A stretch of DNA of 40,429 nucleotides. It comes from a virus. This document shows positions 8,085-16,831 of this stretch, piece after piece (within the stretch, counting starts at the first letter, position 1; each line of letters opens with the position of its first letter). Location of the stretch: positions 1 through 40,429 of IMG/VR virus record IMGVR_UViG_3300050821_011785. One strand, given 5' to 3'. The position numbers and the translations under genes are program-made. The notes below the pieces were generated by a model. That model searched no databases. It was not told the DNA's origin and saw only the letters and a list, made by a program, of their open reading frames with translations.

Positions 8085-8466
8085 TTGTGGATGTCATATA
8101 GGGGCGGGAAAAAATATAGGTTGCTGTACCTGTCCAAAAGATGAAGAAAGAAAATCATATTTGAATCAAACAACGATTGATTCCGTAAATTTTGGTCAAT
8201 CTTATTGTATTTGCCATAATCCCTGGAATGGTACGGTACCACCACAATGCTATTGTACGTGTAATGTTCAAGTTCAATATCAGCCTTGGAATTGGCAAGA
8301 AGAATTAAAGAAACTTTGTCAACCTCAATTTTCTGAAAAAGATGAGAAAGTTAAAAAATTAGAAGAAAAAGTTACAAAGTTAGAACAATCTTTAGAGGAA
8401 TTACTAAAAGATAAAAAAATCATCAAATGTATTATCTGTGATGGGAAAGGGGTTGTGTGGGGATAA
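8059..8466 (+). CDS. Cys-rich protein with C-terminal coiled coil, 135 aa
   Basis: The gene overlaps the previous one by 26 bases. The first 75 residues carry many Cys and His (CNCGCH, CCTC, CICH, CYCTC), probably a multi-zinc domain. Residues 90-120 form a Lys/Glu coiled coil, followed by a last CIICDGKG knuckle of the DnaJ-like C-x2-C-x-G-x-G type. Function unknown. Confidence 0.65.
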   Translation: MIAMIATCNCGCHIGAGKNIGCCTCPKDEERKSYLNQTTIDSVNFGQSYCICHNPWNGTVPPQCYCTCNVQVQYQPWNWQEELKKLCQPQFSEKDEKVKKLEEKVTKLEQSLEELLKDKKIIKCIICDGKGVVWG

Positions 8467-8473
8467 TAACAAG

Positions 8474-8508
8474 TTATCCACAAGTTTTTGCACACCTTCT
8501 GTGGATAA
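8474..8508. promoter_or_regulatory. Two perfect inverted DnaA boxes
   Basis: TTATCCACA at 8474-8482 and its reverse complement TGTGGATAA at 8500-8508 face each other across 17 bases in the gap between two late genes. Both match the E. coli high-affinity DnaA consensus. The pair can also form a 9-bp RNA stem, so a terminator-like or RNA role is the alternative. Confidence 0.6.
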
Positions 8509-8559
8509 AGTTGTGGGTATTGTGTTTAAATATTGTTAATTTCACGGAGGAAATGACAA

Positions 8560-8730
8560 ATGGATAAGTTTAACGATAATCGCAAAGTTAATGATAACCA
8601 CCAACAAGGTATTGAACGCGTTAAGATGCGTAAAGGTGACCTTGTAAAAGGCCAGGGTGGTAAAATGCATAATGCTGGTTCTGCTGATTGGTCACGCAAA
8701 GGTGGTGGTTTAACACCTCGCAAAGCCTAG
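8560..8730 (+). CDS. Small basic Gly/Lys protein with VKMRKGDL motif, 56 aa
   Basis: Preceded by GGAGG. Residues 17-36 read GIERVKMRKGDLVKGQGGKM, which nearly repeats in the next gene. Basic and Gly-rich, probably disordered. The two copies look like a duplication within the head-gene cluster. Function unknown. Confidence 0.6.
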   Translation: MDKFNDNRKVNDNHQQGIERVKMRKGDLVKGQGGKMHNAGSADWSRKGGGLTPRKA

Positions 8731-8741
8731 GAGCGAATGCT

Positions 8742-8966
8742 ATGGATAGCAAGCCCAACATGAAAGCTCGCGAATTTGCTGCTAAAGAAAATGCGAAAAA
8801 ATTACCTGAAAAAAACTGGCAGGATCGTCGTAATATTAAAGGCGAGAAGCGTGCCCAAGATGGCTCCAAAATTAGTGTAAAACCCGCAGAAGGAATTGAT
8901 CGAGTTAAGATGCGAAAAGGCGATCTTAAGGCAGGTCAAGGCGGTAAGATGGGCAATAGAAAGTAA
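8742..8966 (+). CDS. Basic protein with VKMRKGDL motif, 74 aa
   Basis: The start at 8742 (MDSKPNMKAREF) follows a GGAGCG site; the upstream in-frame extension overlaps the previous gene and lacks a site. The C-terminus has GIDRVKMRKGDLKAGQGGKM, paralogous to the preceding gene. Highly basic; perhaps a DNA-condensing internal head protein, which is inferred from charge only. Confidence 0.6.
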   Translation: MDSKPNMKAREFAAKENAKKLPEKNWQDRRNIKGEKRAQDGSKISVKPAEGIDRVKMRKGDLKAGQGGKMGNRK

Positions 8967-8993
8967 ACCGTTAACGCATAAGGATATGCAGCA

Positions 8994-9905
8994 ATGGCAC
9001 AAATTATTTCTTTATTTGTAGATACAGCAGCACAGATTGGCGAAAGTCCACGTCGAGTAAAATGTATTTCTCTTGATAATTTATCAACTGTTACAACAGC
9101 AGCTTGGATCAATCCGGCACTTCTTGTTTATGGTGTTTCCCTATTACCGACCGATATCATCGATATGGTATATAGCTATAATGCGCAGTCGAATAGCGGC
9201 ACCTATGGTGAATTTTTAGTAGCTATATCGAATGGTGTTGTAACCTTAAGTCAGCAAGTTAATAGCGGAAACGTTTTATTACCTGTTGTTAATAATCATA
9301 TTGCTGTCTTTAATGGCACATCTGGTCAAATCAAAGATGGCGCATCTACTGCAATCAATTTAGGCAATTTACAGGCTGGTGCTTCCGGTACTGCCGGTAC
9401 AGTTGCATCGTTTCCAGCAACAGCAGCAAATGGTTCCTTAATTTTGGCTGCCGTCAATGCAGGTGGTGCATTTAATACCACAATTAGTAATTCGGTAATG
9501 GGACAAGCTAGCGTCATCAGTATTCCTGATCCAGGCGCAGCTACCGCTAAATTTTTATTAGATAGTGGTGTTCAATCCATGGCAGCTGGTAGTCGTCTCA
9601 CACTCGCTAAAGTGAATGGGACAGAAGCTGCAAATGCTGTCACCACTGTTAACGGTAATGCAGGTGTTATCACAACATCGGCGTTAACAACGGCAGCTGG
9701 CGCAAGTTATGCTATTACTTGGACAAATACTGCTATATCCGCATCTTCATCTATTTTGTTATCACTTATGGGTGGAACTAATACGGTAAAAAATATGCAA
9801 TTCCAAGCAACCGCAGGTTCCGGTACATCAACTTTAACTATCTACAATACTGATCCAGCAGCAGCATTAAATGGAACAGTATTAATAGGTTATGCCGTAC
9901 TTTAA
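8994..9905 (+). CDS. Probable virion decoration or fibre protein, 303 aa
   Basis: An Ala/Thr/Ser/Gly-rich sequence with alternating beta pattern and no catalytic motif. LQAGASGTAGTVASFPATAA and the terminal TIYNTDPAAALNGTVLIGYA are typical of phage surface proteins. Its position between portal and scaffold is unusual; such proteins are commoner near the tail genes. Head decoration is the best guess. Confidence 0.6.
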   Translation: MAQIISLFVDTAAQIGESPRRVKCISLDNLSTVTTAAWINPALLVYGVSLLPTDIIDMVYSYNAQSNSGTYGEFLVAISNGVVTLSQQVNSGNVLLPVVNNHIAVFNGTSGQIKDGASTAINLGNLQAGASGTAGTVASFPATAANGSLILAAVNAGGAFNTTISNSVMGQASVISIPDPGAATAKFLLDSGVQSMAAGSRLTLAKVNGTEAANAVTTVNGNAGVITTSALTTAAGASYAITWTNTAISASSSILLSLMGGTNTVKNMQFQATAGSGTSTLTIYNTDPAAALNGTVLIGYAVL

Positions 9906-9915
9906 TGGAGTAAAA

Positions 9916-10158
9916 ATGAATAAACAGGCTTTATTAGATCGATTAGCACTTATTAATAAATCATTAGAACAAATAAGTGCTAATTTCCAAGCTACACAAG
10001 GTAGTAAACAAGAAATTCAATATTGGTTGACCTTACTTGAAACAGAAGAGCATCAGAAGCTTGAATCCACTGTTGAAATTAAGCTTACACCCGAGGAATT
10101 GCCGAAATTAAAAAAAAGCAAATCTGAGGTTAAACGAGTTAACAGTCAAGCGAATTAG
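9916..10158 (+). CDS. Hypothetical coiled-coil protein, 80 aa
   Basis: The ATG at 9916 has GGAG upstream; an earlier in-frame ATG lies inside the previous gene. Residues 1-50 are helical with heptads, and the end is Lys/Glu-rich. It precedes the scaffold gene and could be an assembly cofactor. No family recognised. Confidence 0.6.
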   Translation: MNKQALLDRLALINKSLEQISANFQATQGSKQEIQYWLTLLETEEHQKLESTVEIKLTPEELPKLKKSKSEVKRVNSQAN

Positions 10159-10294
10159 ATTGATTTTATAGTACTTGAATATTAAGATGATGGTAATTTA
10201 TGACGCAGCCATGCGGATAAAATGACCGATACCATCACGGATGATGGGACGAAATAACCACCGTAGCGGGGTTAAAAGCTAGAAGGATCTAGAA
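10159..10294 (+). promoter_or_regulatory. Structured leader upstream of scaffold gene
   Basis: A 136-base gap with a GATGGTA/TACCATC stem (10189-10195 with 10230-10236) enclosing a CGCA-GCCA-TGCG hairpin, then further short complementary stretches. No good promoter is seen. Similar structured gaps precede terL and the coat gene. Probably a regulatory or processed leader. Confidence 0.4.
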
Positions 10295-11038
10295 ATGTCG
10301 GATGAATCTGTAGGAACACAGAATCAAGATACTAATTCAGCACCTGTTCAAGATGTAAATATTTCCACAGCAGCAGACTCAACACCTGCTTCTGATAAAT
10401 CGGAAAGGCTTTTTACGCAGCAAGAAGTAAATGATTTAATTGGGAGAAACAAGAGAGAAGCTGTGGAACGATATCAACGCCAACAAATGGCGCGGCTATC
10501 ACAAACACAGTCTGAACCTGGACAAGGTTCACAGCAAACTTCTCAATATGCATCACCCGATGACATCAGGAGGATTGCAGCGGAAGAATCTCAGAAGCTC
10601 ATGGAAAAGAGCACGTTAGATGCGCAACGGAAGGCGCAGCAGGAACAAGCGAGCAGGATCGCTACTGAGTTCTTCACTAAGCTAGGAACAGGTAAAGAAA
10701 AGTATCAAGATTTTGAAAAGGTGATGAGTGATGTGGAGTTTCAAACTATTCCACACGTTGTTGAACTAGCGAATATGACGGAAAACACGGCTGATGTGAT
10801 GTATGAACTCGGCAAAAATCCGTCGAAAATTGCTAATCTTCAACAGCTGATCTCGATATCACCAAAACTTGCTTATGCTGAAATGCAACGTTTATCTCAA
10901 TCAATTAAAGATAACGAATCAGCAGCAAGTACAAAGCTTCCTAGAGATCCACTTTCGCAAATTAGACCTTCTTCTAACACTGGTACGGATAATGGTGCTA
11001 TGTCAGTTAGAGATTTGCGATCTAAATACAGGGTGTAG
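10295..11038 (+). CDS. Scaffolding protein
   Basis: 247 aa, immediately before the coat gene as in P22-like phages (P22 gp8 is 303). Low-complexity N-terminus rich in Asp/Ser/Thr/Gln, then FTQQEVNDLIGRNKREAVER (a motif common in phage scaffolds) and a long Gln/Glu helix. The basic C-terminal segment DLRSKYRV would contact the coat. It directs prohead assembly and exits before DNA packaging. Confidence 0.8.
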   Translation: MSDESVGTQNQDTNSAPVQDVNISTAADSTPASDKSERLFTQQEVNDLIGRNKREAVERYQRQQMARLSQTQSEPGQGSQQTSQYASPDDIRRIAAEESQKLMEKSTLDAQRKAQQEQASRIATEFFTKLGTGKEKYQDFEKVMSDVEFQTIPHVVELANMTENTADVMYELGKNPSKIANLQQLISISPKLAYAEMQRLSQSIKDNESAASTKLPRDPLSQIRPSSNTGTDNGAMSVRDLRSKYRV

Positions 11039-11111
11039 ATAGACGTAAATCAGCTGACGCTCAATTGCACTGTTTCCGAACGAATAATGGATTACTCGTT
11101 AGGAGATAACT

Positions 11112-12428
11112 ATGGCTGTTTTCCCAAATAATATTTTAGAGACAGTGCAAACATATCAACGCTCATCGCTCGCGTTGTTATTAAACTTGTGCTGCCATTT
11201 GTCGACTGCGAACATGAAGTTCAAAGATTTCGACAAAATCCAAGCTAACCTTGGCTCAAGCGTCACCTTCGATTTACCACCAAGAGCTACAACCGTCGCT
11301 GGTTTAGTTGCATCTTTCCAGTCCGCTGTTCAACGTGTTTTGACCCTAAATTGCGATCAAGCTAATAACTCCAGTTTTGCAGTAACAGCTCAACAAAGAA
11401 TCTTCAACTTAGAAAAAGGTGAGGAAGATTACATGCGTGTTTTCGGTAAGAGTTTTATCGCCGAACTCGCTAATCTTGTTGAAGCTAATATCGCGTTAAA
11501 CTGGGCGAGTGGCGTTACATCGCAACTTGATGGAAGTTTAAATACTTTCTCCGGCCCATATCGATTCTTTGGCGATGGTGCTACACCAATCAGCTCTTAT
11601 CAACAACTTGCTACTGCAATCATGTTCTTCAAGAACTATGGTGCTGTAGCAGAAGGAATCAAGGTATACCTCCCTGATACTGTTATTCCTGCAATCGTTG
11701 GTAATGGTTTGAATCAATTTGTTCCACGCAGAAACGATGACATTGCAATGTCATGGGAAGTTGGTGATTTCGGTACACCGCTTGTTCAATATTATCAATC
11801 GAACTTAATGCCAATTCACGTTTCTGGTGATACTGGTGTTAACGCTCAAACCTTGACCGTTATTAGTGTTGATGATCCAACTGGACAGAACGTTACTCAA
11901 ATTACAGTTTCAGGTGCAACAGCATCAGATGCGTCAGCTGTATTTGCTGGTGACCTCTTCCAATTTAAGGATGGCGTAGCTGGTCAACCCAATATGCGTT
12001 ATTTAACATTTATTGGTCACCAACCATCGGCAAATCCTGTGCAAGTTCGCGCAGTAGCAAATGCAGGCGCAAATGCTTCAGGTAACGTAACAATTAGTAT
12101 TACTCCAGCGCTTAACTGGGCGGGTGGACAAAACCAAAATCTCAATAATCCAATTGCTGCTGGTATGCAGTTATTGACCTTCCCAAGCCATCGTTGCGGT
12201 GGAATCTTAGGAGGTGATGCTCTGTATTTAGCGATGCCGCAATTACCGGAACAAAGTCCATACCCAACTGCGAATGAATATGATCCAGACACTGGCGCAA
12301 GTTTGCGTTTGACATACGGTTCGCTCTTTGGACAAAACCAAACAGGGATGATCTACGATGAAACTCACGGTTCTGTGATTGTGCCTGAGTATTCAAGCCG
12401 TTACTTGATCCCATTGAGCCAAGGTTAA
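11112..12428 (+). CDS. Major capsid protein, P22 coat-like
   Basis: 438 aa, near P22 gp5 (430). Preceded by a GGAG site and a short structured leader. The N-terminus NNILETVQTYQRSSLALLLN and the downstream FDLPPRATTV follow the P22 coat pattern. A HK97-type fold with an inserted domain is expected from the family. It forms the icosahedral shell with the scaffold encoded just upstream. Confidence 0.85.
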   Translation: MAVFPNNILETVQTYQRSSLALLLNLCCHLSTANMKFKDFDKIQANLGSSVTFDLPPRATTVAGLVASFQSAVQRVLTLNCDQANNSSFAVTAQQRIFNLEKGEEDYMRVFGKSFIAELANLVEANIALNWASGVTSQLDGSLNTFSGPYRFFGDGATPISSYQQLATAIMFFKNYGAVAEGIKVYLPDTVIPAIVGNGLNQFVPRRNDDIAMSWEVGDFGTPLVQYYQSNLMPIHVSGDTGVNAQTLTVISVDDPTGQNVTQITVSGATASDASAVFAGDLFQFKDGVAGQPNMRYLTFIGHQPSANPVQVRAVANAGANASGNVTISITPALNWAGGQNQNLNNPIAAGMQLLTFPSHRCGGILGGDALYLAMPQLPEQSPYPTANEYDPDTGASLRLTYGSLFGQNQTGMIYDETHGSVIVPEYSSRYLIPLSQG

Positions 12429-12441
12429 GGAGAATACGATA

Positions 12442-13290
12442 ATGGCTAATCCACAAGTTCAGAATGATCCGATTTATTCTTTGCCACATCTCTATATTGA
12501 TGGCTTGAATATTTCGGTAGCTTCAACAACCGTTCTTGCCGTGGGCCCAGGTCAAGCACGTGATAGCAGTGATAATATTGATATGCCGGTCAGCTTTCCT
12601 AATTTACAGGGATTAGTTGTACCGCCCGTCCTATTTCAAAATTATCTACAGCCATTGTTTATTAACAGTGCGGTTGTTGGTGCAAATGGTATTGATTCCG
12701 GTGCATTAATTGCGACAATGGATTATGGCGTCTATTTAATTGGTGATTCGCGCGGCTATAAACCCGTTGCAGCAATCATTTCATTAACTAGCAATGCATT
12801 TCCATTACTACCATTAGGTTATGACTCTTATCGTTTAATTGGATTTGTACAAACAGATGGTTCTGCGCATTTTGTTGCATCATCTACTAATCCATTAAAT
12901 GCTAGAAATTTAAAAGCATACTACCTATCACCAGCTGTATCGGTGTTATCTGGTGGTAATGCAACTTCGTTTACCGCTATTGATTTATCAACACCAATTC
13001 CAACCACAACATCACGTGATGTCATCGCCTTTTTATTAGTGACATTTATTCCATTAGCGGTTGGCGATACTGTTCAGTTTCGTCCAACAGGTGAAGGTAC
13101 ACCTCAAACTGCTGGTCTTGTCACAATTACTGGTGTTGCTGCTGGTGTTGCGCAAACACAATATGTTGCCGTGATTTGCGGTGTTGCATCGAGTAAACCT
13201 GAGATTGATTACAAGGTTTCTGTTTCAGGTGATTCGGTAAGCGTTTCAGTAGTTGGATATGCGTATATTCCAACAAGCTATGTTCCTTAA
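12442..13290 (+). CDS. Hypothetical virion protein, 282 aa
   Basis: Starts 13 bases after the coat gene with a GGAG site. Beta-rich, Ser/Val/Gly-rich with no recognised motif. Between coat and gp4-like adaptor, it probably forms part of the head, perhaps decoration. Not matched to a named P22 protein. Confidence 0.6.
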   Translation: MANPQVQNDPIYSLPHLYIDGLNISVASTTVLAVGPGQARDSSDNIDMPVSFPNLQGLVVPPVLFQNYLQPLFINSAVVGANGIDSGALIATMDYGVYLIGDSRGYKPVAAIISLTSNAFPLLPLGYDSYRLIGFVQTDGSAHFVASSTNPLNARNLKAYYLSPAVSVLSGGNATSFTAIDLSTPIPTTTSRDVIAFLLVTFIPLAVGDTVQFRPTGEGTPQTAGLVTITGVAAGVAQTQYVAVICGVASSKPEIDYKVSVSGDSVSVSVVGYAYIPTSYVP

Positions 13291-13307
13291 TTAATTAGGA
13301 GCGTGTT

Positions 13308-14063
13308 ATGGCCTATACTGCAAGAGAGCTTATTACACGCTCCTGGTTTTTATCAGGAATTGTTTCACGCAACTTGCAAGTCCCAACTGGCGATCAAATA
13401 TCAGATGGACTTGTACTCCTAAATGCATTACTCGATTTCAAACAAGTCGAAACAGATTTAATCCCCTATTGGCAATACATTGAATTGCCAATGGTCGCTG
13501 GTCAGGAAAATTATTTCCTACCATTTGTAGCTGAAATAGAATCAGCTACCTTTAATTTAGATGTCGTCCGTTATCCAATGGATTTTGTAACTAGACGAAA
13601 CTATTATGGGTCTGCACGTGTCGATAATATTGCAGCTCTACCATTTAGCTATAACTATGATAGAGCTTTAGGTGGGGGTAATTTTTCTACATACTTCTTA
13701 CCGGAAAGTGCGTTTCCTCTAAAGTTAATGGCTAAGATTTTCTTAGTTGATGTAGATCTAGATACGGATCTAACGAATATATCTGAAACTGTACCCTATA
13801 CTTTTGTCCATAGTTCTAATCAAGGTTATGACACCTCCTATATAGAATATCTTCGTTATGCATTAGCGCAATATATGTGTAGCGAATATGGCATCCTATT
13901 TAATCCACAATCAGAGAAAAAGCTGATACAGATGCAACGCATGTTAATGTATTTATCACCTCCTGATTTAAGCATGATTAAAGTCACCGTTTTAGCTAAG
14001 GATAGTAATACGGGTTATAACTGGGGTGATGTTAATATCGGACATGGCTGGCGTCCAGATTAG
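13308..14063 (+). CDS. Head-to-tail adaptor, P22 gp4-like
   Basis: 251 aa, longer than P22 gp4 (166). It opens with ARELITRSWFLSGIVSRNLQ and has GDQISDGLVLLNALLDFKQ, the helical signature of gp4-like tail accessory factors. It binds below the portal and closes the head after packaging. Followed by the gp10-like gene, the expected order. Confidence 0.8.
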   Translation: MAYTARELITRSWFLSGIVSRNLQVPTGDQISDGLVLLNALLDFKQVETDLIPYWQYIELPMVAGQENYFLPFVAEIESATFNLDVVRYPMDFVTRRNYYGSARVDNIAALPFSYNYDRALGGGNFSTYFLPESAFPLKLMAKIFLVDVDLDTDLTNISETVPYTFVHSSNQGYDTSYIEYLRYALAQYMCSEYGILFNPQSEKKLIQMQRMLMYLSPPDLSMIKVTVLAKDSNTGYNWGDVNIGHGWRPD

Positions 14064-14077
14064 GGAGTAAGCCATAA

Positions 14078-15829
14078 ATGATTACACGTGGAGAAAATTT
14101 TAAAACAATTCCACTGAATATCGTTGGTTCTTCAACTTTTGGTCGCTATTTCAAAATCTCTCATGAAATTACGCGAAACATGTTTATCAGCGATAAGTGG
14201 CTTGTCGATTATGCGGGATATCAAAAAGTAGTTTTCACGGAAGATCTAGGTTCAGTTGGTCGTGGTATTTTTACAAGTACTAAATTAAATAGGTTGATAG
14301 CCGTTGTTGATGCTAATGTTTGGTTATTAAATATTTTCTACGATCAAAATAGTCAGACTACTATTACATCACCCCCAATATTAATTGGCACTTTGCAGAC
14401 TGCAACTGGTGTTGTATACATTACTGAAAATAATAAACCACAGGTTGTTATTTCTGATAGCGTACAAATCTATTTTTATGATCCAGCGTTAACTCCAACA
14501 TTTCAAATAGCAACACAAGATGGAACGACGCCAATTTCATTTACGCCTGGCTATATTTCATTCCATGACACACGTATTTTAGCGGCTGCTAGAAATGATA
14601 CAGGAGCTGGCCCCGTTACATTAAATAATACGTGGCGACTAGGTATATTAGATCCAGCAGGTTCAGGTAAATTAATCTTTCCGAATTCCCCCGATAATAT
14701 TAGCTATATTGGTGCTATACAAAGAAAACCCGACAATACACAGGCAGCAATCCCTATTCCATCAAAAGGTAATATGGTGTTGATATTGGGGAATATTGTT
14801 GGTGAAACATTCTTTGATACAGGTGCACAGAAATTTCCATATCAAGTTTTTAATCAAAATGATTTTGATTATGGCACATTGAATCCTGCAACTGTTGCAT
14901 ATCTTGATGAATTAGTTGTGTGGCTCGCAATCAATGAAAAATCTGGGCCAATAATTGTTTATACAAACGGAAGTGATCTACAAAAGATTACGACAGATGG
15001 TATCGATTACCTATTTTCACAACTTCAAACGCCGCAGGATTCACAGGGATTTCTATATCGCCAAGATGGTCATCTAATTTATCATATTAATTTTTATAGT
15101 GATAATCTATCGCTATTCTATGACTTTAATACAAAGAAATTTTTTCATGCTTCAGATGAAAATGGTAATTATTTTATTGCTGCACAAATAGCCTTTTTTA
15201 ATAATCAATACTATTTTGTTACGAAGAATAATGGGAATATTTATGCATTTGATACTATTTATCCAACCTATGATGGTGCGGAAATTCCACGTGAACGTAT
15301 CCCAGGTCATATTAATGCGATAGATCAAGGCTATAATATTATGAATGATATGGGCTTCACTATTGAGCAAGGTGAGAATAATCCATTCCCTAATAGTGTT
15401 AATAATCTATTAATATTAAATGGTGGTTCTGGATATACAACAGCAACACTAATGTTTGTTGGCGGTAATGGTAGTGGAGCTACTGCAACTGCTACAATAA
15501 CAAGCGGCGTAATTACAGCTATAACACTAACTAATCCAGGCGTTAATTATACGTTTCCTCCTACTGTCATTATTACGGGGGATGGAAGTGGTGCAGATAT
15601 TGTAGCAACACTTGCTGCAACCAGTGCACGTATTGATTTATCTATGTCCTATGATGGTGGTCAAACATTTGGAAATGATTCCCAATATATTCTTAATCCT
15701 GATGGTCAACGAATGAATAGATTAATGTGGTGGAATTTAGGGATCGCAAATGATGCAGTACCGAGATTTAGATTTTATGCACTTGGAAGATTTGTAGCAT
15801 ATGATGGTGAGGTTAATTTAAGACGATGA
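14078..15829 (+). CDS. Packaged-DNA stabilisation protein, P22 gp10-like, with inserted beta domain
   Basis: 583 aa, compared with 472 in P22 gp10. Residues 1-440 look like the gp10 propeller-like tail hub; GRGIFTSTKLNRLIAVVDAN is typical. Residues 445-515 hold an inserted module with GGSGYTTATLMFVGGNGSGA and TNPGVNYTFPPTVIITGDGS, a repeat type found in many phage surface proteins. The end resumes DLSMSYDGGQTFGN. It joins the gp4-like adaptor to the tail fibres. Confidence 0.8.
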   Translation: MITRGENFKTIPLNIVGSSTFGRYFKISHEITRNMFISDKWLVDYAGYQKVVFTEDLGSVGRGIFTSTKLNRLIAVVDANVWLLNIFYDQNSQTTITSPPILIGTLQTATGVVYITENNKPQVVISDSVQIYFYDPALTPTFQIATQDGTTPISFTPGYISFHDTRILAAARNDTGAGPVTLNNTWRLGILDPAGSGKLIFPNSPDNISYIGAIQRKPDNTQAAIPIPSKGNMVLILGNIVGETFFDTGAQKFPYQVFNQNDFDYGTLNPATVAYLDELVVWLAINEKSGPIIVYTNGSDLQKITTDGIDYLFSQLQTPQDSQGFLYRQDGHLIYHINFYSDNLSLFYDFNTKKFFHASDENGNYFIAAQIAFFNNQYYFVTKNNGNIYAFDTIYPTYDGAEIPRERIPGHINAIDQGYNIMNDMGFTIEQGENNPFPNSVNNLLILNGGSGYTTATLMFVGGNGSGATATATITSGVITAITLTNPGVNYTFPPTVIITGDGSGADIVATLAATSARIDLSMSYDGGQTFGNDSQYILNPDGQRMNRLMWWNLGIANDAVPRFRFYALGRFVAYDGEVNLRR

Positions 15830-16209
15830 CTATCAATTTATTAGATGCTCAACCATCCTCCGTATTCCCAGATCTTCCTCGCACTCAACAAATTAGTATA
15901 AAAGACGGAATTTTACATCCAGATTGGAGCCTTGGTTTAGCAGCTCTCTTTCAAATATGTCAGAAACAATTCTCTAATGAGGGCTATCAATTTCCTCGTT
16001 TAACGCCGATAGAACAGGCCGCTATTCAATCTATCTATCAACCCTATATTGTTGGCGTATTGCCACTACCAATTGATGTACCAGACATCAGTAGTGCCAT
16101 GATCTATGATCCAGTGAACTTCGTACCTAAAATGTTTATAATTACATTCAATACAGATCCAGAACCAAAAGTTTTAACGGCGTCATGGAAGACGTTCACA
16201 TTGACTTAA
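15826..16209 (+). CDS. Hypothetical tail-region protein, 127 aa
   Basis: The ATG overlaps the gp10-like stop. A mostly soluble protein with PLPIDVPDISSA near the end. It sits where P22 encodes its tail needle and gp14, but it lacks the long coiled coil of a needle. No family recognised. Confidence 0.6.
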   Translation: MTINLLDAQPSSVFPDLPRTQQISIKDGILHPDWSLGLAALFQICQKQFSNEGYQFPRLTPIEQAAIQSIYQPYIVGVLPLPIDVPDISSAMIYDPVNFVPKMFIITFNTDPEPKVLTASWKTFTLT

Positions 16210-16221
16210 AAGGATTTTTTT

Positions 16222-16821
16222 ATGGCTTTCGATTGGAATAATGCTTCCCAATATGGTCTTTTAGGTGGTTTCCTCCCTGGAAATCAAGATCCATCTAGCG
16301 CTGCAAGCCCATATTTTGAGCAAATACCTGGAGCCGTAAGTCCCTATTTAAAGCCATACTCAGATGCAGGTGCTGGTGCAATTCCCACACTCCAGGGTCA
16401 ATATAGTAGTCTTTTGAATGATCCCTCTGGCATGGTTGATAAGATTGGTGCGGGATATAAACAATCCCCTGGCTTTAAGTATGCACTTCAACAAGCGCTA
16501 GCGGGAAGCGATCGAGCGGCGGCAGCAGGTGGCTACACTGGGCTTCCGCAACATTCAGCGGAGAGCATGGAGGCAGCAGAGGGGCTAGCATCCAAGGATT
16601 TCAATAGCTATCTACAGGCTGTACTCGGCCAATATAATCATGGTCTGGAGGGTGAGCAAGGACTCTATAGCGGCGGTGTCTCATCTAGTAATGCAATGGC
16701 ACAAGCTATCGCTCAAGCTCTAGCTACTCAGGGATCTCTCGCATTCCGTGGCGCTGAAGACAAAAATGCACAACAGAATAATTTTATGGGTGGTCTTAGC
16801 AATTTAGCTGCATTCTTATAA
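16222..16821 (+). CDS. Probable DNA ejection protein, P22 gp7-like
   Basis: 199 aa, Gly/Ala/Ser-rich and amphipathic: PYLKPYSDAGAGAIPTLQGQ, with QQALAGSDRAAAAGG downstream. This composition is typical of small ejection proteins encoded after the tail hub. It would leave the head with the DNA and help form a conduit across the envelope. Assigned by position and composition. Confidence 0.65.
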   Translation: MAFDWNNASQYGLLGGFLPGNQDPSSAASPYFEQIPGAVSPYLKPYSDAGAGAIPTLQGQYSSLLNDPSGMVDKIGAGYKQSPGFKYALQQALAGSDRAAAAGGYTGLPQHSAESMEAAEGLASKDFNSYLQAVLGQYNHGLEGEQGLYSGGVSSSNAMAQAIAQALATQGSLAFRGAEDKNAQQNNFMGGLSNLAAFL

Positions 16822-16831
16822 GGAGTAGCGC

